This document shows positions 11,640-24,300 of a stretch of DNA of 64,000 nucleotides, piece after piece. This DNA is from Aselliscus stoliczkanus (lineage: Eukaryota; Chordata; Mammalia; Chiroptera; Hipposideridae). The translations under genes were made by a program, and so were the position numbers. The DNA lies in the NCBI GenBank assembly GCA_033961575.1, contig CM066728.1, forward strand, positions 111,060,852 to 111,124,851. The letters are read 5' to 3'. How positions within the stretch are numbered: the first letter of the stretch is position 1; every line of letters starts with the position of its first letter. The notes beneath the pieces were generated by a model. It worked only from the letters and a program-made list of their open reading frames with translations, did not search any database and was not told the DNA's origin.

Positions 11640-12410
11640 GCTCTGTAGCCATGAAACAACAGCTTCCATTTCCCTCTGCCAGTCCCTGGCCACCAGCCTT
11701 CTCCTGTCTGTATCTGTGAGTTTGGCTATTATCAATTCCTCACGTAAGTGAGACCTCGTGTGCCTGGCTTACCTCGCTCAGCACGAGGCCTCCAGGGTCA
11801 CACATGTCAGGACATGTTGGTGAAGGTTGAATAACATCCCACTGTGAATACCTACGAGTACCACACTTCCTTCACCTCTCCCTCTGTCGCTGGTCACTCA
11901 GGGTCTTTCCATGCCACACGTGTCGCATTGTGAATAACACTGCAATGAACATGGGAGCACAGATATCTCATCAAGACCCTGATTTCAATTCTTTGGGATA
12001 AATACCCAGAAGTGGGAAGTGGTTTATATCCCACTGGACATGCTGGATCCCATAGGAGTTCTACTGTTAATTTTTTGAGGACCCTCCATGCTGTTTTCCA
12101 CAGCAACTGAGCCATTTTACATTCTCACCAATAGTGCATGAAGATTCCCTTTCCCCACATCCACTCCAGCTCTAATCATTCTTCCAGCAGTAACCATTCT
12201 AACGGGTGACATGTGATATTTCATTGGGTTTTGATTTGCATTTGGTGGGTGATTAGTGATGTTGAGCACCTTTTCATGGACCTTTGGCCATCTGTATGTC
12301 TTCTTTGGAGAATTTTTGTTCAAGTCCTTTACCCATTTTTAAATTGGGTTACTATTTTTTTTTCTACTGAGTTATAGGCATTTCTTATATATTTAGGATA
12401 TTAACCCAAG
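11640..12410 (-). mobile_element. LINE-1 fragment, antisense
   Basis: The plus strand reads as the reverse complement of the 3' half of an old L1 ORF2: ATTGTGAATAACACTGCAAT, GGGATAAATACCCAGAAGTG, TTTTCCACAGCAACTGAGCC, ATTCTCACCAATAGTGCATG and GTGATGTTGAGCACCTTTTC are in the expected order. Antisense frames in this stretch (such as 11894-12115 and 12117-12323) give L1-like peptides including a Trp-Lys-Thr-Ala-Trp stretch. Stops and indels show it is dead. It is 5'-truncated. Confidence 0.9.
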
Positions 12411-14299
12411 GTGACACTTCTCTTTTTTATGTGACTCCTGGAGTCCTGATGACTTTGCCTATATCCTTAAAATGGATGGACTAACAAAGTTTTGTTAAGT
12501 ACCTCTATTCAACAATGACTTTGAAGACACTGAAGCAAGACATGGGCATACTAGTCGAACCTTTAGGCAAAATGCTGTGCTACTTAGACAAACATAATGA
12601 CTTGGAGCTTAAACCTCTGGAGAAAACTCCACATACGTAAAGACAGCAAATCCCCCCAGGAAAGCCCATGTTCCCCGGGGAAGGCAGTAAGAGTATTTAT
12701 TTAACTCTTGGGCAGTGCCAGTAAATCAGAAGAAACTAGGAAATTCTGTTGTAATGTTGAAATATAATTAAACCACAATTCCGTCTACCTTTAAATTGAG
12801 ACCCTGGAACCACTCAGAAGGCAGAGTCTGCCATCTTAGTAATGATCAGACATTGCATTATATTCTCGGGTATCATTTGCATAAAATGTGATTGAAAACA
12901 TACTGTTGGCACAACATCCATCATCTTCTCAACATGTTGCATCTCAAGCACAGAGATTTGTACCAGGAAGAGAATAATTTTGGTCTATTTTTGTGACTTA
13001 CAATTATAGTTCTGGAGATATTAAGACAGTCTTCATTTTTGTGAAAAAACGCTAACTTGTTGAAATGGTAATTCATGAGTAATTCCCTGAGCTACTTAAC
13101 TGGTTTTTTCTTGCCCATTGAACTTGACCTCACCATCCACAGGAAGTGTTATAAATTTTTAAGTTTTCCTATGAGTTGGACATTTTAATGAGCAGGCACA
13201 GCAGTGGCCAGTATGCGGGAGCTGGCCAGGGGAAATTTATCTCTCTGGCACAATACACAGCACTGCTTGTCACCCTGGACCAATTTCACTCTGCGGTTTC
13301 CCAAATTAACAAGGCTCATCTTCCAACCTTCGGACATGGGGGCGCTCTGCTCCAATCCTACGTGATAGCTGGCCTCCCACCTCCCCCAGGATGTTGGGAT
13401 TGAATCCACCTGGACCTTTGGTGACCGAGTGCTGCCTCCTGACCTTTAAAGGGGTGCTTTATCTATGGGGGGGTCAGTGTTTCCCTACTCCCATTGCACC
13501 CCTCCTCCACTGGTAAGCACACACCCCGTTTTGGGGGAAGAAAGGATAAACATATGACAAGTGAGCTGTCTGTCACACCAGCTCTAACGCAGCTGCAGTG
13601 AGAGGGGACTATGACAAGCCCTAAATGCTGATAGGTCACTGGCTGGCACTTGGGCAACTGGTAATTCCAGCGAGGGATTCCACCATTCTAGGGGAATATG
13701 ACACACTTCTTTAGGCATGAAATCAGCCCTGCCCAGGCTCAGAATAAAAGGAAGTAAAATACTTATGCATCATATAATTACTCCTGGGTTCCACGTAGGC
13801 TGGCACTTATCTCTCTGGGTATATGATTCTTTAAGAAAAACTGGGGAATGGAAGAGAAACAAAGAGTAGAAAGCAGCAAAAAGGGGGACTATGGGCAAAG
13901 AAGAATTTACATACTGAGCATGAGTCTGGAAATTGGTCTTCTGTCCCGTGGCAGTCCTTGCACTCTGCTCATATGCTTCTTATCAGATTACACATTGAGC
14001 CCCCTCCCCCATCAGGTTCCACACGATGATGCTGATAAAATGGAAGCAAATTTCTCTGATTAGTGACTGACAGCAATTTGAGTGAAATGAAGTTGTACAT
14101 TGATATTGTTATATATATAAGGTGCAAATAACCTAGTTTGAATAATCACAGTCTGTGTCCTTTTAAATGATTTTTCTCCCTATTTAAAGGAAAGCCTTTG
14201 ATGTGATAATATTAATTCCCTCCATGCTGGAAGGAAGAAGGAAAAAAGCTCACAGAAGCGGAAATTAAATGAGTAATGCAATGTCAGTCAATCTTTTAA
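12411..14299. other. Unique non-coding sequence
   Basis: No gene or confidently named repeat. The stretch from about 13140 to 13660 has matched frames on both strands but no recognisable homology; it could be a very old LTR or simply unique DNA. Confidence 0.45.
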
Positions 14300-14560
14300 G
14301 CCAAGGCCTTATTAACTGCTAATCATTTTGTCATTTTGTCGCTCAAAGTAATAAATTTGATAGTAAAGGCCGGGGATGTCTTATGTTTACTTTTATTAGC
14401 TTTAAACAGAAACAGTTGTGGAGATATTACATTATCGAGACGTGTGGCCTTTAAGTGGTTTCTGTTAAACCTATCACCATTTTTCTTCCTCACCAGTGTC
14501 TGATTGCCATAATTTTGAATAACTTGTCTGCCTAAAAATATATATATATATATTTTTAAT
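14300..14560. other. Possible conserved non-coding element
   Basis: This repeat-free, AT-rich block has many homeodomain-type cores (TTAACTGCTAATCA, AATTTGATAG) and ends in a short TA run at about 14536-14552. The motif density is typical of developmental enhancers, but no alignment is available, so the call rests on composition only. Confidence 0.25.
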
Positions 14561-16913
14561 TCTACACAGACCTCGCCCGGAGTTCTCTCTGTGGAGCTTG
14601 TCTCCCTGAGTGTTATCAGGATCACACCGGGCATTTCGTCATACCCAATCTGTCAGTGGCGGCTGCTGATTGTGAGGAAGCTCGTGGTACCTCCCGCGAG
14701 GAGCACTCACAGCTGCTCCTGCCATCACTTTAAAAACCGTCAACTTTGGAAAATCCCGAGTCCTTGGCCTTCCCCACGTTGAAACCCAGGATGGCAGCTT
14801 TGTGGAAGGTATGCCAGGGTGTGTCATCTCACGAGAGCATCAGCTGCCACTTGCTCCTGGCACGAGAGTGGTGGCACAAGCCTGTGACCGAACACACACC
14901 CTGCACACACTGAGTGTGCTGACACCTCCGGGCATTCCTGCCCCAGGAGACCTCAGCTCCCTCTGATGGCTCGGGCTGAGGGTGGCTTGCTAAGCCGGCG
15001 GCACTGCCCGCATGGTGAGAGTCTTATGGGCCCAGGACAACCCCGTGGAGCCCATGCAGCCAGGCCACATCCCTCCCCAGCTGTGACTGAAGAGCCTGCT
15101 GGGATCAAAGGCCCCACGCTGCCCTTGCACTGCATCCCCAAGAGAACCAGGAACACAGAAGGAGACAGCTGAGTAGAAGCTCATTCCCCATTCAAGCGAA
15201 TAGGTGCTTCTGAGGCCATAGGATGGGCAGGGTCTGTGGCTCTCTGGGTATGACATTCACAAGCTGCCCTGGGCGTCGCTGCTGGAGTCGTCCGTATGGA
15301 GATGCCATTGCTGGCACGAGCAGCCTGGGGTGGCCCGGATCTAAGGCTGTCCAGAGAGGCTGAAGGCTCCAGGTAAGCCACGAGGCCCCCCTTTCTTGTC
15401 TGCCGGTTTCATCTAAACCAGCCCTCTTCCCTGTTCCCAGAAAAGCTGAAGGGCTTTCTGTTTACAGGGTTCAGGAGTCTCCCCTCTCTTGGCGCAGCGA
15501 GGCTTCTATGGGGACTGTTTCCTAGGAGGTTTTCAATGGCTTTTGCGAATGAAACAAGTCTGGGTTTAATATTTGAGTTGGCAAAAATGCTATTATTTTC
15601 TGATGAAAAGAAATGACACATATTGGATATTTTTTTCTTTCTCTCTCTCAAGAGTTAATTCAAGTGTGTAAAGTGCTTTTTTTTTTTTTTTTTTACCTTT
15701 CAAGTCATAATCTTTTCGAGAGGAGAGTAGGATTGCAGATCTTTTGAAATATCTTCAGCTTTTGCCCATCTGCTTACAACCACCAGAAAAATGTGAATGG
15801 ATTTTGACTGGTGAGAAATGTTGAATGACTACTAATGAAAACATACAAAGAAAAAATCTCATGAAATGCCAAAGCCAGATCACTGTGCCACAGGCCTTTT
15901 GTGCAGAAATGTGTGGAGGTGCTTTCTTCATTTTTCCTGTGACATGTTCAGTCTCTCACTTAATAACAGGCAGATGATATTCTCTGGGCACCAGCACGGA
16001 CCAAACCATGGAGGCAGGCCTGCAAGGAGGTTACAGTCTTCAGATGGAGAAAACATCAATTTGAAACACTGTCGGACAGATATCACTCACAGACACTTGT
16101 CATAAATGTTTCGTTTCACAGGACATTCATTGAAGACACATGAGTCATATCTTTTTTTAACTTGTGTTCTGTTATCCTTTTAACATTTGAGTGAATCCTA
16201 GCATTCATTTAAAAATACTTCATACGGAGACACGAGGAATCAGTAGCCTCTTTTCAGTCTGAACATCAGAATAAGAAACACATTATTGTCCCTTTCCTGA
16301 AATCACATGTAAAACTGACACGTGGAGCTGTAAATTCATGAGACATGGCTGGATGTGCCACACTTTCTGTTTTAACTCTAATGATTTGTGCTTTCTCTTT
16401 ACTGTGTCAGTCGTTGCCCCAAACTGGTCAAATATGTGCCAAAAAGGGAATTCCTCTGTGAACAATCACGGTTGTAGCTAAGAAAGGATGATTTATTCCT
16501 AATTGAAAAAGCCATTTCTATGAGGCATCCCTGGCCAATACACTCAGTATAGAAAACCTCCTGGAGAAAAGGGGTCAGAGCAGTGGTTCAGGAACGCCAT
16601 GGACCCGACAGCGCTGCCCCCTTGCAAGTTCCTAGCAGGCTGAGCTGTGAAAGGCCACCCATGACCGCTAACCCAGGGGACTGCCGGACAGACACGCTCT
16701 GGACCCTGTGGACCTGAGCATGTGTCCGAACACACCGAGCAGCCCCAGAATTATGCTGCTGTTTTCCCAGCCCTTCACATTCAGGGGTCCATCGAGGAGC
16801 GAGCAGGAACTGGTTCATTAAAACAGCCCTCATCTCTGCGGCCTTTGGTGGAGGCTTTCCTCAGTGATTTAAAAGACCAAAATATAGGAAGAACTAAAAC
16901 AAGTATCAGGATA
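14561..16913. other. Unique non-coding sequence
   Basis: A T-run of 18 lies near 15677-15694. Open frames between 14953 and 15381 occur on both strands in GC-rich sequence and are not recognisable. No named repeat. Confidence 0.5.
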
Positions 16914-16977
16914 GAATGGAATAGACTAGGCTGGGATGGGGTGGGATGCGATGAGATGAAATGTGATGGGATGAACT
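16914..16977. repeat. Imperfect GGATG-type pentanucleotide tract
   Basis: Units such as TGGAA, TGGGA, TGGGG, TGCGA, TGAGA, TGTGA and TGGGA follow one another with a five-base rhythm. It is a degenerate short satellite-like tract; the plus frame encodes low-complexity residues only. Confidence 0.7.
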
Positions 16978-18924
16978 GAAAAAGGAGTGGATAATACATG
17001 CTAGTACATGCGCCTAAATCCTCCCTGGCACCTAACCCAATGGCAGCCCCCTGAAACACTGGTCAGGAACAGGGCTCTGAAGTTTGCCATCCCCCAGAAG
17101 CATGGGGACATCACCTGCAGCACCAACCCATCAGCTGTGAGGTGTCCTTAGAAGAACAGGCTGTGTCTGAGTCGAAGCCGTCCGCCCGAGCTGCTGACTT
17201 GGCTGACCCAGAAAAGTGAGCAACGGGCCTCCTGGCCTGTGAATCCGAGCACCGGCTCCCACCCTCTCTCAGGCTGCCCTCGCTGCGCCAGGTGAGCCCT
17301 GGGGCAGCCCCCCGGCAAATACACTAAGGGCCAAGTGGTGGGGACCAAAGGTCTGAGTCATGATGCCCCCTGGGGAATGTGGTAGCTCACCATCTCGCTT
17401 CCAGGCAGAAGCCATATGAACCTCACACAGAATGAAAAGGAGGGCTGTGTGCTTGTGGAACATGGTTGTGGGGTTTCCTCGTTGTTGTTGTTATAAGACC
17501 CCAGCCGCCTGCATGCAGCGAGCTGCACAGCCAGAGCCTCCCTGCACTGCCCTGTGGACCGGTGGGACGGCTGAGCCCCTCTGATGCACAGCCTGCGTTG
17601 GCTGCTCATTCACGCCGCATCGCCTGTGAGTCACTGTCTTCACACCACATCACAGCGCCCAACGCTTAAGCCCCTGTCACACGTCTGGGAGGCCCCATTC
17701 CAGGCTCACTTCCTTACTGACAAGTGGACCCGTGGCATTGGGGTTGGAGCTCCCATACACATGGTGACCCTCAGTAAAAGGGTACATGAAGGGTGATGGC
17801 TCTCAGGGGTGACATGGGGTGTCCTGAGAGCATCTCTGAGTCTCTGATGTGTGAGCGTGTGTGTGCCCATCACTGGAGAACAGTCCTTTGATCCTCCAGA
17901 GGTGCTGGCATGCCCCCAAAGGATGGGTTTGTCCCCATCCCTGAGACTATGCCAGGAGAGTGGTCTTTTTATGGAAGGAAGAATGAGGTTACAAAATTCA
18001 CATCACTGCACAGAAGAACACAAGGATGGCGCTCGCTCCCATCTACAAATTCAGAGCTGACCATCGCCTATCCAGTTGTTGTTGAAGGAAAACAGGTTTA
18101 ATTAAAACAACCAATTCTGTCACCTGCCTACTTAGGTTTCCGGCTGGATCTTCCTAAGAGTGTAGCCACCCTGTCACTACAGCCATTTCAGAGTGGATTC
18201 GATTTATTTGTTGCTGCCATGGGTGGGTAGTCAAGCTAGTTTTATGACAGCACGTAAGTGAAGTGGATGGTGAGTTTTTCTTGTGCTTATTTATTTATAG
18301 AATGATGATTGATGGGTGGATGGGTGGGAGCTCTGATGCTGACGTGTGCTTCTGCCCTGCAGTGATGGAGTCAGATCTTAGACTCCCAAACTGGAATGTA
18401 CTCCCATGGAATGAAAACCAGGAAAGTCAGCGCAGGCAGGAGAGCCTCAGAGTCAAGTTTGGAAAATGTACCCTCTACTTCTAACAGATGGGCTAGCCCG
18501 CATGGGAGGGGCGACTCCACCTGTGCGCCCCATGGCTTCGACTCCATTCTTTCCAGAACTTGCCGCTGCCCTCTTAGCAGCACTCTTCGACTCAAGTGGT
18601 CTGAAATAAGTTATCAACCAACTAATTCATTCCAACATACACTTTGTATTTAATAACAGAAATCATAAGAAAAAGAATTGTCCAATGTAAACACAAATTA
18701 TGGCGCATTACAAAATGCATAAGAGAGATACGTATTTTTTTCCTATGGCAGCCATTATTCATTCTCGAATTATTTACAAAACAGTAATGGCAATTTGCAT
18801 TTAAATGATATGTTTCTTATGAAGAGCTCACCCTGACACGTGTGTATTTATGCATATGCGCACGTAAATTATAGCTATTAATTCCACACTAATACAAGAG
18901 GAAATACCTTTTCTTTATGGAACA
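16978..18924. other. Unique non-coding sequence
   Basis: No gene or confidently named repeat. A small GATG/GGTG-rich tract lies near 18300-18330. The part from about 18640 to 18920 is AT-rich with ATTA and TTAT cores. Confidence 0.5.
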
Positions 18925-19095
18925 CGCTGATAGTGATTATTACTATTATTCACATATTACATGGAGGGATTCCTGGGCTCTGAGGAATGAAATGATTTGC
19001 GCAAATCCACATTCCATGTCCGTGGCAGAACTGGGGATGAGAAGAGGGCTCGGGTTTCCTGTTCAGGGCTTTGGACTCTGGACACCTCGCTGATC
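18925..19095 (+). mobile_element. MIR SINE
   Basis: The tract GAAATGATTTGCGCAAATCC, then GTGGCAGAACTGGGGATGAG, then CTTTGGACTCTGG follows the MIR order (gaagtgacttgcccaaggtcacacagc, gtggcagagccgggattc, ctgactcca). It is old and diverged. Confidence 0.65.
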
Positions 19096-19830
19096 AGACA
19101 AGGTTAGCTGACTGATCCCCATGATCGCAGGTACACTTGACCCACAACTGCTGTAGATTTTTTGGGGGAAATACACTCACAGGCATCTCCCTACATCTTT
19201 CTGAATCCCCCAGGGCTAGCGAGCCCTCATAGAAGGTGTCATCCCACCACCTCCTCCCTCCCAGGCTGAACCACTCAGAGATGACTTGTTCTTAAGGATC
19301 AATGAACATTTCTTTCTTCTGCTAATTGTTCCTCTTTTCAGATGCTACATAAACTGAATTTTGAAAGCAATAGAAACAATGCTAAGTTCTGAGAGCCGCC
19401 TGCCATAAAGGCAGCATTGACCCAGGAAGTCCCCTTTCTAAATCTGAAGTCTGGACATGAATTTCAGGTGTGGCTAGAGAGCAGCTGTCATTTTTTATCA
19501 TTTAACCCCCAAATGCCTGTGCTCTTTGTGGCCCCCTCCCTCTGCATTGGGGGTGTCTGTAGTCAGTGGGTTAATAAGGAAGGGACAAGAGAAAGGGGTC
19601 CCTCTTGGGGGTGTGTCTGCATGCATCACTCTGTGTCAGGGACTTCATTCACTTCTGAGGTCATTATGTAGAGAAGGGGAGAGAGCACTCAGATGCTGTG
19701 ACAGTCCAGCTCCGTGATTTACTGGAGTGATATCACAAAGGGAACTATCATGGAGACATAACATATATATCAAACCCATTGCCCTGCCTCACCTCTGAGC
19801 CTAACAGATGGGAATTTATATATTCACATT
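19096..19830. other. Unique non-coding sequence
   Basis: No gene or named repeat recognised. Overlapping plus-strand frames near 19417-19717 share no similarity with known proteins. Confidence 0.5.
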
Positions 19831-19845
19831 AGAACTCTGTTACCT

Positions 19846-19994
19846 ATGGGCCGGCCAAGTGGCTCAGTTGGTTAAGAGCTCGCTCAAGAGTGCAAGCTGA
19901 GCTCTGAGCAACAGCTGTTCGAAACCAGCTCGAGCTGAGTTGCCATTGAGCTGCCAACAGGTGGCAGGATGGCTCAGCTAAAAAAAAAAAAAAA
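19846..19994 (+). mobile_element. tRNA-derived SINE (type 1) with perfect target-site duplication
   Basis: The element starts with GGGCCGGCC at 19848, carries an internal pol III A box (TGGCTCAGTTGG) and B box (TGTTCGAAACC), then an unrelated body and ends in an A-run of 15. It is flanked by a perfect 15-base target-site duplication, AGAACTCTGTTACCT, at 19831-19845 and 19995-20009. That is the signature of L1-mediated retroposition. The intact duplication and pure A-tail suggest a relatively young insertion. Confidence 0.95.
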
Positions 19995-20009
19995 AGAACT
20001 CTGTTACCT

Positions 20010-22659
20010 GTGTATCCAAATGTCATTTGGAGACAGTGTGGTTTTCCATAATGGGAAGTGATGGAGTAATAAAGAGATGTGAGTTGACCGGATGGGTCCC
20101 AACCGCTTCTGCTGATAAATTTCAGGTAAGGGTCTCAAGCATGCATGCGTGTCCAGGCAGGTGGAGCAGTCATCTGGTAATGGCTTTAGGCTTGGACTCT
20201 GAATGTTCACATGTCCATTGATACCATTTCATAGACTGCAAGCAGTGCACACATCTTGTGCTGGGAAGCTTCATACACGACTTAGATCTAAAAATGTTGG
20301 TACTCAAAAGAAGAGGCCCACTGAGCATATTAGATCTTTAAATGTGTGATGCATATTAGATGTGTGTATAGAAAGTATATGCTTTTCCTTAGAAACAGAA
20401 TTTTCTCCAACCAGTGTATCACGCAGGTTGGGTTTATCCTCTGATTCTGTCTACACAGAGATGTGCTCTGCTGCGGACAAGGATTTACAAATAGACACCA
20501 GCACGTGTCTCTACTTGGATTCTCGTCTGCCGTGTAAACTAACAGCATGTCCTGGAATGAGAAGGGCAGGGAGAGGAAGCTCAGTGGCCCCTCTGTTTTG
20601 CTATCAAATAAAAAATCAAGTTTAGTCCATCTTTGAATTGACAGCAAAATGTGTAAAAAATTGGTATAGTCTAACCTCAGATTCATTTACCTTTAATTCC
20701 TCAGGGAAAGGGAGAGAGGTAACACATGACTATAAAGCCACGTCCCAATCGTTCCCCACCAGCCTGGGAATGGGCACAGAGATTGATCAGGCTCTTCCAA
20801 TAATTTTACAATAAAGGCATTGGGGAATGACCAGTGATAAGGGGCCTAACTGCACACATTTGATGTCAGCCTAAGGCCACACAAGTGCATTCTAAATGTC
20901 CGCCACTATCTCTCCTCTAGTAATCAGAACTACCAATATACCCTCATTGGCATCTTCAGTTTCTGTGACTTTGCTGTGAACTATTTTTAAAGAATATGCT
21001 CTACACCCTTTGCTCTATTTGGAGACCTCCTACCTGCCTTGCCCAGGCAATAGTGTCCAGTTTCCAGCCCTAGCTGATGACATGTCCGGAGGGGGAGCGG
21101 TGCTCCTGTCGGCCTTAACACCTGCCATGGAGATGAGAGGGAAGGTGTGGCGTGGTGACCTGGGCTGCTGCTGATGGCTCTGTGGCTTCCTCAGGAAGAG
21201 GGTCTGTCCTCACCAGTAAAGGGCCAAGGGGGACAGACACAGTTGTCACTGCAGCACCTGCACCCTTCTGAGTGTTGGTTAGAGATAGTTATTGAACACC
21301 AGCTGCTTCTTTGGGCTTCAGGCTGTTGGAGGAGTAGGTTTCCTCATTCCAGTGGGTGGGTTTACATATCGGCCTTTGAAGGTCCATTAGCTCAATGCTG
21401 AAGACAGCTGATGTCACAAACATGGACGTCTCTTTAACCCACGCTTCTGAGTAAAACACGCGTGGACCCTGGCTGCGGACCTGAGATGACTCGGGGTGCT
21501 GCCACAGGCCCGGGGCCTTTCCCTCCCGTCTCTCATCTCCCCGTCTGTGCTGTGGCCCCCTCCCTTTCTCTTTCTAGTCCACTCCTCACACTAGATTTTT
21601 TGTTTTGTTTTGTATTTGTTTTCTATAACTTGTCAAATTTTAAACCTCCTTTTCTCTAAGATGAGTGACTAATTCTCAGTTGGCTGTGCAGCTAGAGCAT
21701 TAAGCCGACTCCTATATCAATTGCAGAGTTTTATGAAGCTTCTCTTTTGTTTGGCTCATTTGTTTGGCTCATTACGAAAACCATTACCGTGTAATCAGAA
21801 AAGAAATAAAATGATACTTTGCAAATCCTACTGTAAGCTTCCTTATTATTTGTCTATTTTCATAGATTAAGAAATCTAAAGAACTATCTAAGTTTTTAAA
21901 AAGAAGAGAGAGAATTCTAGTTACTAACACTTTCACAGATTAAAAAATGGAGGGGGGAATAATGAGTTTATCAGAGAGGTGTGTCTGAGCTCACCCTGAT
22001 CACTTAAGCTTCCGTTTTCTGTTTTGGAGCAAGCACCAGGAAGTGGTAGGGGGACCTGGGACCCAATGGGCGACTGCCTGCTGAGTACGGCTCAGCGCCA
22101 TCCAGCCACATGCCCTGTACTCTGTCACCGCCTGAGAAACATAATCTGTGTCAGCAGCTGTTTCTGTAATTAAGATCACTTCCAAATCTTTCTCATCGAT
22201 TCATGCCATTAACTTATTGACCAGGCTGCTTGTGCTGAGAAGGGGCATTTCATCCAGAGGCCACATCTGACTGCACATTTCTGGATTACAGTAAACAGCT
22301 TCCAGGCCAGTGGGAGAAGTGCTCCAATGAGAGTCAAGGTGTAATTCATACATTTTAATTCAGGGGCACTTTCATGGGAAAGGCATTGGGACCCCGCCGA
22401 AGCACCCTAACGTGTTGATTTTCAGATGGTCACAGAGACCTCCTATAACTGACAACTTAGAAAACCCAATTTGGAGCTAGCTAACCACACCATGGTGCAT
22501 ACTGCAGAGCAGTTATAGCCTTCAAAGAGTAAGGCTGGCCCTTTCATTCGAGTGAGACATCAAAAATATATGACATGGTTTGCTGAGGTTTTTCTTCAAT
22601 TTAAAATAAAATAGATCTTTGCCTCTGATGAAAACCCAAGAAAATATCAGTTAAATTAT
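20010..22659. other. Unique non-coding sequence
   Basis: No coding exon is supported. The interval 22130-22420 is repeat-free and contains TAATTAAGATCA, TTAACTTATTGACC and a GGATTA core, so it could be a conserved element; this is speculation. A 13-base direct duplication (TTTGTTTGGCTCA) lies near 21747-21772. Confidence 0.45.
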
Positions 22660-23520
22660 AGAAACATATGTAAAAATTAAATCACACAAGCTAAATAAAC
22701 ATAGCCAAATAATTATCTGATCTCTTGATGATAATACATTTTCTAAGGAAGAAAACCAGTAATATGTCTCAGAATGAAAAGACGACACTTAAAACACCTA
22801 TATGGCAGCAATAAAATTAAAAGGGAAAAACTATGAAATCAATTCTGTAACACATATAGCAATAGCCATATCTTTAATATACACGGTACCTATACGAATA
22901 GGCATTAGGTACCTATATTGTAGGTACTTGCATGATTGTTGCTAAAAACCCCGATATAAAATGGGGAAAATAAAACAAATATAACTTTAACAGAAGAGCA
23001 AGTGAAAAATGGTAATAACCATAAAAATAGTTTCATATTTCTAGTAAAATCAAAACAAAAATAAAATACCTTTCAGCATATCAAATTAATAAAGCATGAA
23101 CATTAAAATAGTCAATATTGGAAGAGTTTGGCAATATAACCTCTTTTAGAGACTGTTGGTTGATGTGAGTAAAAATTGATACAATATTTCATAAAATCAA
23201 TTTAGCAGTGTATCCAGAAAGTTATACATTTTAAAAATGTATACATGCATAAGTGGAACCAGTAATTCTACTTGCATCCAATGGAAATATTCAAGAAAAG
23301 ATTTATATGCAATGATTTTATTATAGCATTATTTTCATAAGAGATTTGAAAAAAATACAAAAATAAGAAAATAGTTGCATCAACATGGTGCAGTTGAAAT
23401 TGTGGACATTAAAATGATATTTTCCAAAAAATTTTAATAACCAGGTATAACAGTGAAAAACAGTAAGAGCCAGGTTTGAAAAATATTTCCCACAATGAAA
23501 ATATGTCATTTTCAAAAGTA
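22660..23520 (+). mobile_element. L1/HAL1-type LINE fragment, sense
   Basis: A-rich plus-strand text with GGCAATATAACC, GCAGTGTATCCAGAAAGTTA, GTGGAACCAGTAATTCTACT and TATGCAATGATTTTATTATA follows the late ORF2-like order of HAL1/old L1 ('...cccagcaattccacttctagg...cattgcagcattattt...'). It is highly diverged. A small palindrome, GTACCTATATTGTAGGTAC, lies at 22909-22927. Confidence 0.6.
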
Positions 23521-23629
23521 GGAACTATTGTTTTAAATCTCCTAATGGACATGTAGCCGTGAAAACAACAGATTTTATTAGTGTTTTTGGAGATAAGAGA
23601 ATTACACAGGCAAGATAAAGAAAACAGTA

Positions 23630-23760
23630 AGAGTTACAATTGTTGAGTGTTATTGTGGTGCCGGGCACTGGACTACATCCTTAAATTATGTGATCTAAAT
23701 TAACCTTCCCAACTTGCTCACGGTTTTGAGGTCTTATCGTTTATAGCTCTACTGTGAAGC
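23630..23760 (+). mobile_element. MIR SINE fragment
   Basis: TTGAGTGTTATTGTGGTGCC, GGGCACTGGACTACATCC, TTAAATTATGTGATCTAAAT and TTAACCTTCCCAACTTGC follow the 5' half of MIR (tattgagcacctactatgtgccaggcactgtgc...atctcatttaatcctcacaac). Confidence 0.65.
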
Positions 23761-24160
23761 TCACGGTTCCCAGCGATCAGCCCCAGTCCTTTGCCCACTT
23801 TGCCCACTTTGACTCCCCTTGTATCTTCCTCCAAGCGTTGTCAGGTGTGACCTGTCATTCCATTTTCACAGGATCCTTGGGAAGATAATTTTTTTTTAAT
23901 GCACTTATGTCACCAATGAAACAAACTGGAAAACAAAAATTCAAGCAAAGAAAGACAGAGGTTCTGTGTATCAATAAGGACTAAGTGCTGCCCAGTGCCT
24001 CACCAACTGTCCTGCAGAAAATACCGGTCAGGGTGGCATGCCCGGGAGCATCACGCCCCAGGCCAGTGTTTTCATAGCAGTGGACGCCATGCAGGAGCCG
24101 GGCGAGGGGCGGGGAGAGGGAGTGAGATGGAAATAATCAGCAGAGTAAAACCACATGTCC

Positions 24161-24285
24161 TTTTTTTTTGGGGGGGGGGTTATTGTTTTTTTGAGGGCAG
24201 TGTCACTGGCCCTCACATGTGGGACCGAACCGGGGCCGCTGGCTTCCCAAGCCAGCGCCTAACCACCGCGCCCCTCGGCCGGCCC
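24161..24285 (-). mobile_element. tRNA-derived SINE (type 2), copy 1
   Basis: Read on the minus strand it starts GGGCCGGCCGAGGGGCGCGG, has a B box GGTTCGGTCCC and ends GCCAGTGACACTGCCCTCAA with an A/C-rich tail (seen here as T9G10 on the plus strand). Between the boxes is a 7-bp hairpin CGCTGGC/GCCAGCG with the loop TTGGGAA, in the place of an anticodon arm. Flanks show a 15-base duplication, TAAAACCACATGTCC at 24146-24160 against TAAAACCAGGTGTCC at 24286-24300, with two mismatches. Confidence 0.93.
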
Positions 24286-24300
24286 TAAAACCAGGTGTCC

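Noticed and set aside
19846..19994. A functional tRNA gene
   Set aside because: It has A and B boxes, but no cloverleaf acceptor closure, and it carries a poly(A) tail and target-site duplication of a SINE.
22909..22927. Small hairpin GTACCTATATTGTAGGTAC as a terminator or RNA element
   Set aside because: Only 7 bp of stem within a decayed LINE; expected by chance in AT-rich DNA.
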